In this document: in pieces, positions 1-7,115 of the stretch
Numbering within the stretch: the stretch's first letter is position 1
How the letters are laid out: every line of letters starts with the position of its first letter
NCBI GenBank assembly: GCA_017406985.1
Contig: JAFQXL010000004.1
Location: forward strand, 433,708-497,707
Origin: Candidatus Saccharimonadota bacterium
GTDB taxonomy: Bacteria; Patescibacteriota; Saccharimonadia; Saccharimonadales; Saccharimonadaceae
Length of the DNA stretch: 64,000 bases
Direction: 5' to 3'
Notes under the pieces: model-generated
Seen by the model: only the letters and a program-made list of their open reading frames with translations
The model's database searches: none
Told to the model about the DNA's origin: nothing
Translations under genes and position numbers: made by a program

Positions 1-275
1 AAAACATAGACACTGTCGTCTTTTTCTAAAACAAAGCTCGCGGAAAACGTTTCGTCTTTTTTTCCGATAATGTCTCTCGCGGAGAGGATAACGTCGCGCG
101 AAGTATAGTCAATTCCGCCGACAAGCGCGTCAGCTTCTTTATTCTTAACTTTTTCACAAGCTTCTTCGAGGGAGTTAACAAAAATAGGCTCAAAATCTTC
201 GAATTTTTCTCTAGCTTCTTTTGTCGCCGCTTTAATTATTCCGTTTTCTTGTTCTGGAAAAACTATTCTGATCAT
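1..275 (-). CDS. Phosphate acetyltransferase-like protein, N-terminal part (runs off the window)
   Basis: An open frame starts at an ATG at 275 and stays open to the window edge (about 91 residues). It contains EADALVGGIDYTSRDVI followed by a TFSASFVL stretch. This resembles the part of phosphotransacetylases (acetyl-CoA + phosphate to acetyl phosphate) that reads EADGVVSGAAHSSSDTL...ASAFF. The region before that motif is shorter than in the usual enzyme, so a PTA_PTB-family relative is also possible. The start overlaps the end of the upstream glycosyltransferase gene by 44 bases and has no clear Shine-Dalgarno sequence, which suggests translational coupling. The catalytic C-terminal half is not visible. 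Confidence 0.55.
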   Translation of the reverse strand, partial: MIRIVFPEQENGIIKAATKEAREKFEDFEPIFVNSLEEACEKVKNKEADALVGGIDYTSRDVILSARDIIGKKDETFSASFVLEKDDSVYV

Positions 276-2940
276 ATATTAAGTATATCATAGGTAACAG
301 ATAGACGTGAAGAGCGTTCGGGAGGCCGGAAAAGAAGATGAGTTGGAAGAGAAAGGCGACGAAGAGCGCGAGAGAAAAGGCATTAAACTTAATTTTTTCG
401 AGCTTAAAGAAAGTGATAATCGACATAATAAGGGCGAAAATCCCGAAAAGGCCGGTTTCAAGAAGAGTCTCGAGATATTCATTCTGGACAATCTCTTTTT
501 TATGTCCCTGTTTTTCGGGGAAATGACGATACAGCTCGGTTCCGGCAGAGCCAACGCCGGTCCCAAAGAGTAAGTTCGTCGGGTTTTCGGTCGAGATTTT
601 TAAGGCGAACTCGGCAAGCTCGAGACGGCGGTTTGTAGATTCTTCGACATAACCGTTAAAGTCAGGGGAATTATCTTCTGCTGGTTCGACTTCTTGAGAC
701 TTCTTCTTTAGAGGCTCAGTATGTCCGAGTTTATCGAAAGTAAGTTGAGAAAGGGCGCGATTTATCCCGGTTACATAGTTCGCGTCGGTCGGACCGATTG
801 TCGAGAGAATCCCTTGAAGATTTAAGCTAAAGATAAACGTAAAGAATATAAGCACGAGAAGCTTTATAAGACTTTTAAGACTTTTTCGAAAATGAATTAA
901 GAGGATAAACGCTCCGAGGAGAAAGGCAAAAATCGCTCCGCGAGAGAGAGTTAAGAAAAGGGTAGTTAAACTTAAAATCGCGACGAGAAGATAGTTTATT
1001 TGACTTTTTCTATTTTTATTTTTTAATAGGGAATTAAGGCTTAAGAAAATCGGCGCGAGAAGGAGAGAACCCATAAACTGCGGCTCGGGAGAAAAACCGT
1101 TTGGATGGGCGAAACCAAAAGTTTTAGAGACGCAGTTTTCGCAGAGAAGAGTTAAACTTTTATCGGCACCTATAGCGTCGAGAAAAACCTGAACGATACA
1201 GAAAAGACAAACGAGAGCAGTCGTAAAGAGAAAGATTTTCTTCGTATTTTTTATTAAAGTAGCGTTTCGAACAAGGTCTTTTATTCCTAAAATAGAGATA
1301 AAGAGGCAGAGGACTACACCGACAGTTAAAATCCCGCGGAGCTTATCGCTCGACCAGAGAAGAGTTAAAACGAGAAAAAGCGGAGCAAAAAGGAGCGGAG
1401 TTTTTAGATTTTCTTTAAGATATTTTAGAACCGGTTTTAGGCTGAGGAGTGCAAAAAACCCGAGCCAGATTAAGGGAAGAGTCAGCTCGAGATACATCGA
1501 GCTAGTTTCGCCGAGGATAAATTTCGGAAAATTCGAGAAGAAGAGAACGGCAGGAAAGGTCATAAAGAGGAAACTTCGAAGTCCCAGCGAGCCGATTTTA
1601 ATAGTTTTTTCCGTTTCTAAACGAGGCTTTTTTAGCGGGAGCTTTAGGGAATTAATCTCCTTTTTGATTTTCTTGACAAAGTTTTCCCGAGAGAATTTTT
1701 CGACAGATTTAGAAATTTTCTTCGAGTCGAGGGGAACTGTCCGCTTTTCAAATTTCTTTAAGGTTTTTTCAAGCGATTTTTCGGTCGGCTCGTCGAAGAA
1801 AAAGCCATTAACGTTTTCTTTAATATAATCTAGAGCGCCACCTTTTTTTAAAGCGATAACCGGACAGCCGGCGCTCATCGCTTCGACCGGCGCGATTCCG
1901 AACGGCTCTTCGCTCGGGAAGATAAACGCGTTCGCAAGGCTCGAGAGAAAAGCGAGATCTTGTTTTTTCAGAGGTTCGAGGAAGAGAATATTCTTCGAGT
2001 CTCCCGCAAGTTTTTTAAGCTTTCGGTTTTCCGGACCGTTTCCGATGAGAACCAAAGGAAGGTCTAGCTTTTTAAAAGTTTTAATGAGTAAATTGAGATT
2101 TTTCCAACTAACTTGGCGTGAAAAATTTAAATAAAATCCGTTCGGAAATCTAGTTAGAACTTCCGCGACTATGCTTAAGTTATCCACATTTTTGAGATTG
2201 GTGTAAAACTTTTGTTCGGATTTAAGCCCTTGATTTTCTTTAATTTTTATGTTTTCGTATGAAAGTCCTAGCATTTGCTTTTTCGTGATTTTTATTGTAT
2301 TATTTACAATTTCTTTAATTTGACTTTTCCCTACTTTCCTGTTGTAGTTATCCACATATTGTGCGAAAAACTCCGTATTAACAGGGGGAGAAATTACCTT
2401 TGATTCCCTTTTATAATAAGTCTTAATTTCGCTTTTAGCGAACTTCGAGATTGTTAAATATTTCGTCGGATTCTCGGAAGCCTTTAGGTCATTTTGTTTT
2501 AACTTCGGGGCGAGCCTCTTAAAAACTGCCCGAACGAGGGGGTTGAAGCCTTTAAATCCCGGATTTTTTAGATATTCCTCATATTTACCCCAATAATATT
2601 GAGTCGGGACATGGCAATAACAGAGGTGGACGCCGTCTGTTTTAACGAATTTTGCGTCGGAGCCGGTAATCGAGATAACGAGGTCATAGCCTTTTAGATC
2701 TAAATTTTTAAAATATCTTTGTCTTAAAGGCGCGATCAAACGACGAAATTTTGCCGGAAAAGCATCTAAATATCCGGTTTGAACATCAGCATCCTTAAAC
2801 CAGTCAATTCTCTCTTCCCTGTATTGGCTCGTATAAATCGGAGCGTCGGGATAGAGCCTATGTAGCTCTAAAAGAACCTGCTCCGCGCCCCCGACCTCCG
2901 TTAGCCAATCTATAACGAGCGCAACTTTTAGTTTTTTCAT
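232..2940 (-). CDS. Glycosyltransferase family 4 fused to an O-antigen ligase/polymerase-like membrane domain
   Basis: This 902-residue protein has two parts. Residues 1 to about 430 are a GT-B glycosyltransferase: the N-terminal VALVIDW...GGAEQVLLEL, and a SEEPFGIAPVEAM motif near residue 341 that supplies the E-x7-E donor-binding pattern. Residues from about 450 to the end are strongly hydrophobic with roughly ten to twelve membrane segments. A late loop with QNEYLETLLETGLFG resembles the Wzy_C/WaaL signature of O-antigen ligases and polymerases. The fusion suggests that one protein both adds a sugar and polymerises or transfers the lipid-linked glycan. The start overlaps the end of the sugar-transferase gene by 4 bases. 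A 56-codon segment at residues 196-252 interrupts the GT domain and is listed separately. The exact substrates cannot be read from sequence. Confidence 0.8.
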   Translation of the reverse strand: MKKLKVALVIDWLTEVGGAEQVLLELHRLYPDAPIYTSQYREERIDWFKDADVQTGYLDAFPAKFRRLIAPLRQRYFKNLDLKGYDLVISITGSDAKFVKTDGVHLCYCHVPTQYYWGKYEEYLKNPGFKGFNPLVRAVFKRLAPKLKQNDLKASENPTKYLTISKFAKSEIKTYYKRESKVISPPVNTEFFAQYVDNYNRKVGKSQIKEIVNNTIKITKKQMLGLSYENIKIKENQGLKSEQKFYTNLKNVDNLSIVAEVLTRFPNGFYLNFSRQVSWKNLNLLIKTFKKLDLPLVLIGNGPENRKLKKLAGDSKNILFLEPLKKQDLAFLSSLANAFIFPSEEPFGIAPVEAMSAGCPVIALKKGGALDYIKENVNGFFFDEPTEKSLEKTLKKFEKRTVPLDSKKISKSVEKFSRENFVKKIKKEINSLKLPLKKPRLETEKTIKIGSLGLRSFLFMTFPAVLFFSNFPKFILGETSSMYLELTLPLIWLGFFALLSLKPVLKYLKENLKTPLLFAPLFLVLTLLWSSDKLRGILTVGVVLCLFISILGIKDLVRNATLIKNTKKIFLFTTALVCLFCIVQVFLDAIGADKSLTLLCENCVSKTFGFAHPNGFSPEPQFMGSLLLAPIFLSLNSLLKNKNRKSQINYLLVAILSLTTLFLTLSRGAIFAFLLGAFILLIHFRKSLKSLIKLLVLIFFTFIFSLNLQGILSTIGPTDANYVTGINRALSQLTFDKLGHTEPLKKKSQEVEPAEDNSPDFNGYVEESTNRRLELAEFALKISTENPTNLLFGTGVGSAGTELYRHFPEKQGHKKEIVQNEYLETLLETGLFGIFALIMSIITFFKLEKIKFNAFSLALFVAFLFQLIFFSGLPNALHVYLLPMIYLIYDQNSFSRTRKRNN
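2178..2357. repeat. 168-bp in-frame segment bounded by 12-bp direct repeats containing DnaA boxes
   Basis: AGTTATCCACAT occurs at 2178-2189 and again at 2346-2357, exactly 168 bases (56 codons) apart. Both copies contain a perfect DnaA box, TTATCCACA. The segment lies inside the glycosyltransferase gene and keeps its frame; both repeats encode Val-Asp-Asn (residues 196 and 252). The intervening residues fall between the PPVNTEFF strand and the FYLNFSRQ strand, where GT4 proteins normally have only a short linker. Its codons (TAC, AAC, AGG, AGT, GTA) differ from those of the surrounding gene. Confidence 0.6.
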
Positions 2941-4355
2941 TTCGCCCCCTTTCCTGTTAAGACGATTTTAATTGTTTTAAAAAGGATTTCAAAATCGAAA
3001 CGAACCGACCAGTTTTCGACATAATAAATATCGAGAGCGCGGCGCTCTTTAAAGCTGATGTCTCTTCGTCCGGAGACTTGCGCGAGACCGGTTAAGCCGG
3101 ATTTAACAGAAAGAAGCAGGCTTCGGTCGCCATAATTTTTTAATTCTCCCGGAACGAGCGCGCGCGGACCGACAAGCGAAATATCTCCTTTCAAGACATT
3201 TATAATCTGGGGGAGTTCGTCGAGAGAAGTTTTTCTTAAAAAGTCTCCGAATTTAGTGATTCTTGGATCGTTTTTAAGATAGTCGCCGTTTTTACGATAT
3301 TCTTTTATTAACTCTTCCGCGTTTTTAATAATTCTCTGTTTTTGCATTTTTAAAAACGCCTGTTCTGGAGTTAAGCCGGAATATTCCGGTTTCATTGAGC
3401 GGAATTTATAGATTTTTACTTTTTTATTAAACCTACTTAAGCGAATTTGAGAATAGAGCGCTTTAGAATTCGGACTTAAAAGTTTTTGAATTATAAAGAT
3501 TATCGCCATCGGGACTAGAGCAATAATAAAGCTTACCCCGCCGAGAATTAAGTCCATCGCGCGTTTCGTCGCTTTTGCGCCGCCGATTAGGGGAGTTGCT
3601 TTTACTAAAATCGCCGGAGTATTCCCGACTAGCTCGAGTTCGCCGAGATGCGTCGAGAGGCTTGTTTCAGTCGGGACAAAATAATAAAGAAGGTGTTTTT
3701 CGACTGCCTGTTTATAAACATATTCAGTTCTATTTTCGTCGGTTTGAAAAATTATATCCGGTTTAGTTTTTTCCAGAGCCTTCTTTAATGACGAATATCT
3801 TAAAGTTTTTCGGAGGTCTTTCGGAATTAAACTCGCCTTACTAACAATTCCAACAATTTTATAACCCTCTTCCGGAAAACCTAAAATATTATCAATTAAA
3901 CTCGCGGTATTTTCGCTATTCCCTATTATAAGAACTTTTCTTAAGCCAATTTTTTGCCGAAGGATTAAGTTTCGAACCCCTTTAATAACTGTGCGCATAA
4001 TAAAGAGAGAGAGGAAGCAAGTTAACATCGCGTAAAGCGCAATCGGGCGGACCGGAAAGAGGTCGGTTTTTAAGAAAAAATCTACCGTAATAATCGACAT
4101 AACTCCGATAATGCTCGCGGTTAAAAGTCTTAAAGTTTCAGAGGCCTTTGAGCGATTTAAAATTACGTTTTTATTATAAAGGCCGAGAGCGAAGAGGATA
4201 AAAATCCAAACCGGAAGAAGAATACTTGTCGCAAGGACAAACTGACTAGGGTTCGACTCGAAATAATATGGGCGAGAGTCGATATGGATACGAATTAAGT
4301 AGGCATAAAGAAAAGAGGTGACGATTGCGATTATATCACCTATAATCAACGCCAC
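2937..4355 (-). CDS. Polyprenyl-phosphate sugar phosphotransferase (WcaJ/WbaP-like)
   Basis: The N-terminal half has about four membrane segments and a nucleotide-binding-like stretch (KVLIIGNSENTASLIDNIL). The last ~200 residues are the bacterial sugar transferase domain: KRAMDLILGG, then KIYKFRSM, TSLDELPQIINVLKGDISLVGPR and GLTGLAQVSGR. The family transfers a sugar-1-phosphate from a nucleotide sugar to undecaprenyl phosphate and so starts a surface polysaccharide. It is the first gene of the operon that continues with the GT4-ligase fusion. The start is uncertain. The first standard start codon is GTG at 4355, but the only good Shine-Dalgarno (AGGAGG, 4390-4395) lies just before two in-frame ATT codons (4383-4388). 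An ATT start would add about ten residues, including KRETGVVFR, that look natural before the first membrane helix. Confidence 0.88.
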   Translation of the reverse strand: MALIIGDIIAIVTSFLYAYLIRIHIDSRPYYFESNPSQFVLATSILLPVWIFILFALGLYNKNVILNRSKASETLRLLTASIIGVMSIITVDFFLKTDLFPVRPIALYAMLTCFLSLFIMRTVIKGVRNLILRQKIGLRKVLIIGNSENTASLIDNILGFPEEGYKIVGIVSKASLIPKDLRKTLRYSSLKKALEKTKPDIIFQTDENRTEYVYKQAVEKHLLYYFVPTETSLSTHLGELELVGNTPAILVKATPLIGGAKATKRAMDLILGGVSFIIALVPMAIIFIIQKLLSPNSKALYSQIRLSRFNKKVKIYKFRSMKPEYSGLTPEQAFLKMQKQRIIKNAEELIKEYRKNGDYLKNDPRITKFGDFLRKTSLDELPQIINVLKGDISLVGPRALVPGELKNYGDRSLLLSVKSGLTGLAQVSGRRDISFKERRALDIYYVENWSVRFDFEILFKTIKIVLTGKGAK

Positions 4356-4419
4356 CCTAAAAACTACACCAGTTTCCCTTTTAATAATACCTCCTGAAAT
4401 ATCTGTCGCTTATGGTTAT

Positions 4420-4448
4420 ATTTTACTAGGGTTACTTGTGTTTTTCAA
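4420..4448 (-). promoter_or_regulatory. Promoter of the sugar-transferase operon
   Basis: On the minus strand, TTGAAA (4443-4448) and TAAAAT (4420-4425) are separated by exactly 17 bases, about 65 bases upstream of the sugar-transferase gene. This is a close match to a housekeeping sigma promoter. Confidence 0.65.
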
Positions 4449-4463
4449 GAGGATTGATTTATT

Positions 4464-5696
4464 TTAAATAAGTTTCTTTAATACTTCGAGGAGTTTATCG
4501 ATTTGTTCTGGGGTGTTTTGATAGCCGAAAGAGAGGCGAACAAGTGGAGGAAAATGCATTCTATGATCAAGATAATAATGAACGCAGAAATAGCCAGTTC
4601 TTGTCATAATCCCCTCGTTTGCGAGGGCTTCGCCGAGAAGATGAGAATCTAGACCATCGACGTAAAAACTCATAGTTGAGCTTGGCTCATAATTTAAAAG
4701 ATGGAGCTTTCCTTTGTGACTACGGCGCTCTTCAATATCTTTATCGACTTCGCCGGTCGAGCCGTATTTTTCGAAAAAGTCAAAAACTCTTTGTTCGTTC
4801 TCTTCTAAAGTTTTCTTCGTGGATTTAGGGAGCTTTTCAAGCCAGTCGATCGCGGAGCCGAGCGCAATAATCTCGCCCCAAGCCTGTAGTCCAGCTTCGA
4901 ACTTCGTATAGAGATGATCCGGATTATCTTTCGAGAGAAGATAAGTTTCTAAATCGACATCGTCGACCATTCCGCCGCCAATAAAGCTCGTCTCGATTAA
5001 CGGTTCGAAATCTTTTCGCATAATAATCCCGCCGAGAGAAGGAGCATACATTTTATGCGCCGAAAAACAAATTGCATCCGCTTCACACTTTTCTAAGATA
5101 AATGAACTGTGCGCCATTGCCTGCGCCGCATCAATCACAATATAGCCGTTATTTTTATGAACAAATTTCACGACCTCTTTTAGATTTTTTAAAACGCGAC
5201 CGTCGATATTCGAAGCGCAGTTTAAAACAACGAGTGAGTTTTTTGGAATATCTTTTAGATTAACCGAACCGTCCGAGTTTCTTTTAACAACTTTTCGCTT
5301 TAAGCCGGTTCGCTTCGCAAAAGCAATCGTTGAGAGAAAAGGAGAGTTATGTTCAATTTCACTCGTCACGACATATTTAATTTTAGCTTTTTTTGCGTCA
5401 AACTGAGACAGGATTAAATTTAAGCCGTAAGTCGTATTTGAGGTAAAACTAACAAAATAATCTTTCTTTTTAAGTTTTAGGTAATTTAAAACTTTTTCGC
5501 GGGTAGCGTTTACTTTTTCGTCAGTAATTCTTCCCCATTTATATTTTACGCGTTCACCACAAGAATTATGTTCTTTATAATATTTCTCTAAAGTTTCGAT
5601 TACGGGCTCCGGACGTAAACTTTGGCAAGCGCCGTCAAGATAAATATCTTTCTCATTTAAGTAGCTAAAGTCGTTTTTTGAAGATTTTTTAAACAT
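4464..5696 (-). CDS. Class V PLP-dependent aminotransferase, cysteine desulfurase-like
   Basis: This is a 410-residue fold-type I PLP enzyme. The start has YLDGACQSL, typical of the class V family. The AVVLNCASNIDGR-like and IDAAQAMAH stretches match the cofactor-binding core. The PLP lysine is in CFSAHKMYAPSLGG near residue 212. A cysteine in RTGYFCVHYY near residue 371 sits where cysteine desulfurases (SufS/IscS) carry their catalytic cysteine, and VRLSFGYQNTPEQID closes the domain. The likely reaction is cysteine to alanine with sulfur transfer for Fe-S clusters or tRNA thiolation. A related isopenicillin-N-epimerase-type role cannot be excluded, because no scaffold gene (sufU, iscU) is nearby. 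It follows the GT2 gene with a good AAGGAG ribosome site. Confidence 0.8.
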   Translation of the reverse strand: MFKKSSKNDFSYLNEKDIYLDGACQSLRPEPVIETLEKYYKEHNSCGERVKYKWGRITDEKVNATREKVLNYLKLKKKDYFVSFTSNTTYGLNLILSQFDAKKAKIKYVVTSEIEHNSPFLSTIAFAKRTGLKRKVVKRNSDGSVNLKDIPKNSLVVLNCASNIDGRVLKNLKEVVKFVHKNNGYIVIDAAQAMAHSSFILEKCEADAICFSAHKMYAPSLGGIIMRKDFEPLIETSFIGGGMVDDVDLETYLLSKDNPDHLYTKFEAGLQAWGEIIALGSAIDWLEKLPKSTKKTLEENEQRVFDFFEKYGSTGEVDKDIEERRSHKGKLHLLNYEPSSTMSFYVDGLDSHLLGEALANEGIMTRTGYFCVHYYLDHRMHFPPLVRLSFGYQNTPEQIDKLLEVLKKLI

Positions 5697-5710
5697 ATTT
5701 TCTCCTTTTT

Positions 5711-5752
5711 AGTTATCCACAAGTGGGTAAAACTTGTTCGGGTTTTTTCGTT
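5711..5752. repeat. DnaA-box repeat copy between two genes
   Basis: AGTTATCCACA at 5711-5721 is a third copy of the repeat that bounds the segment in the 902-residue gene, including a perfect TTATCCACA box. It is followed by GGGTAAAACTTGTTCGG, similar to the GTGTAAAACTTTTGTTCGG that follows the copy at 2178. The homology therefore extends beyond the box itself. Confidence 0.5.
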
Positions 5753-5758
5753 CGGTTT

Positions 5759-6742
5759 TTAAGACTTGTTCGGTTTTACAGAGGTAGATTCTAGATTTCG
5801 GGAATGCTTCTTTGAAACGATATAGAGCGGACGATTTTGGGTTTCGGCGTGGATATGGGAAATATAGAGCGCCGTAATTGCTTGAGAAACTAATACTAGA
5901 CCGACAAGGAAGGTAATAAAGATTGCCATCTGGACCGCACCGTTCCAATAAAGTTTAAGCGGATCGCCTAAGATATACTGATTAATAATACAGAAGCTTC
6001 CGAGTAGGAACGAACCGATTGTGATAAAAATTCCGACATAGCCGAAGACTACGAGCGGGGTAGTCGACATCGAGATAAAACTGTCAATCGCAAGATTAAA
6101 GAGCTTCTTGAAGTTATAGCTCGGCTCTCCCGCCATACGCTCGCCATAAGTATAATAAATATCTTTTTTCTCATAGCCGAGCCAATCAACAAGACCGCGA
6201 GTAATGCGGTTATGCTCGGTTAGCTCATTAAACTCGTCGACGACGATGCGGTCCATTAGACGGAAGTCAGTCGAGCCAGGGACGGTCGTTTTATTTCCCA
6301 TAATTCTGAGCAGTTTATAGAAAAGCTTTGAACCGAGTTTCGGGATTAAGCCGTGTTTTGTATAATGATCGCGAACACCGGTTACGATTTCGGCGCCATC
6401 TTCCCAAGCCTTAATAAAGTCTTTAATTTTTTCCGGAGGCTGTTGTCCGTCCGAATCGATCGTCATGACAGCGTCGCCTGTAGCATATTTTAGACCGGCG
6501 GAGAGCGCCATCTCTTTTCCGAAGTTACGAACCAAAGAGACAACTTTCATATCTTTGTTCTTCTCAGCATAGCTCTGCAGAATTTCAAGGGTTTTGTCTT
6601 TTGAGCCGTCATTCACTAAAACTAATTCAAAATTATAGTCCTCAATTTTCTGAACTTCAGGGATTAAGCGTCCATCAAGGAACTTTCTAATTCCTTTTTC
6701 TTCATTACAAACCGGAATTACGATTGAGATTTTTTTAGTCAT
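5759..6742 (-). CDS. GT2 glycosyltransferase with two C-terminal membrane helices (DPM1/GtrB-like)
   Basis: This 327-residue protein begins with SIVIPVCNEEKGI, the GT-A nucleotide-binding strand. It carries LVLVNDGSKDKTLEIL and a TIDSDGQQPPE motif (DxD, near residue 95) for metal and nucleotide-sugar binding. Two hydrophobic helices follow near residues 225-290. This matches polyprenyl-phosphate glycosyltransferases (GtrB, dolichyl-phosphate mannose synthase-like), which load a sugar onto undecaprenyl phosphate at the membrane. The GT-C-like protein at 37-39 kb could use such a donor. The ATG overlaps the stop of the LexA-like gene (ATGA), so the two are co-transcribed. Confidence 0.85.
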   Translation of the reverse strand: MTKKISIVIPVCNEEKGIRKFLDGRLIPEVQKIEDYNFELVLVNDGSKDKTLEILQSYAEKNKDMKVVSLVRNFGKEMALSAGLKYATGDAVMTIDSDGQQPPEKIKDFIKAWEDGAEIVTGVRDHYTKHGLIPKLGSKLFYKLLRIMGNKTTVPGSTDFRLMDRIVVDEFNELTEHNRITRGLVDWLGYEKKDIYYTYGERMAGEPSYNFKKLFNLAIDSFISMSTTPLVVFGYVGIFITIGSFLLGSFCIINQYILGDPLKLYWNGAVQMAIFITFLVGLVLVSQAITALYISHIHAETQNRPLYIVSKKHSRNLESTSVKPNKS

Positions 6743-7095
6743 TTTTTATCTCCTCTTTTTTCTTCTTCGATTCCATCAATACCAAGAATAAAGGCGGCTT
6801 TTCTCAAAATAGCTTTTTCTTCTTCAGTAGCGGTGTACATTCTAGCTTTAAAAAGGCTAGTTGTTTCCGGAAAAGTTAAGTCGACAACTTCAAGCGCGCG
6901 GGCTTCGCCTTCGCCAGATTTTTTCAAAGCGCCAAGGGCGACGAGGTGGTCAATATGTTCGGCGACACTAGCGACAGATTTTAACTCTAGACCGGCGGCG
7001 ATTTCGCGATAAGTCGGGGAGACGCCGTTTTTGTCCTTATAATCAGAAATAAAGTCTAAAATTCGCTTCTGCTTCTTCGTAATTTTAATTCCCAT
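6739..7095 (-). CDS. LexA-like winged-helix DNA-binding protein without the protease domain
   Basis: The product is 118 residues with the chosen start. Residues 1-65 match the LexA DNA-binding domain (KKQKRILDFISDYKDKNG, then VSPTYREIAAGLELKSVASV and HIDHLVALGALKK). The remaining ~50 residues are too short for the S24 autoprotease and hold no recognisable Ser-Lys dyad, so it cannot self-cleave as LexA does. I chose the ATG at 7095 because a TATAAT box ends 9 bases before it; the ATG seven codons upstream would sit inside that promoter. It may repress its own operon with the GT2 and aminotransferase genes. The target is unknown. Confidence 0.75.
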   Translation of the reverse strand: MGIKITKKQKRILDFISDYKDKNGVSPTYREIAAGLELKSVASVAEHIDHLVALGALKKSGEGEARALEVVDLTFPETTSLFKARMYTATEEEKAILRKAAFILGIDGIEEEKRGDKK

Positions 7096-7104
7096 ATTAG
7101 TATA

Positions 7105-7113
7105 ATTATAACA
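7105..7113 (-). promoter_or_regulatory. Extended -10 promoter of the LexA-like gene, leaderless
   Basis: Minus-strand TGTTATAAT has its TATAAT at 7105-7110, nine bases before the ATG at 7095. It overlaps the stop region of the upstream LCP gene. Confidence 0.55.
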
Positions 7114-7115
7114 CA

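Noticed and set aside
5709-5948. 79-codon frame after the GT2 gene
   Set aside because: It lies in another frame of the GT2 end and of the DnaA-box repeat; no ribosome site.
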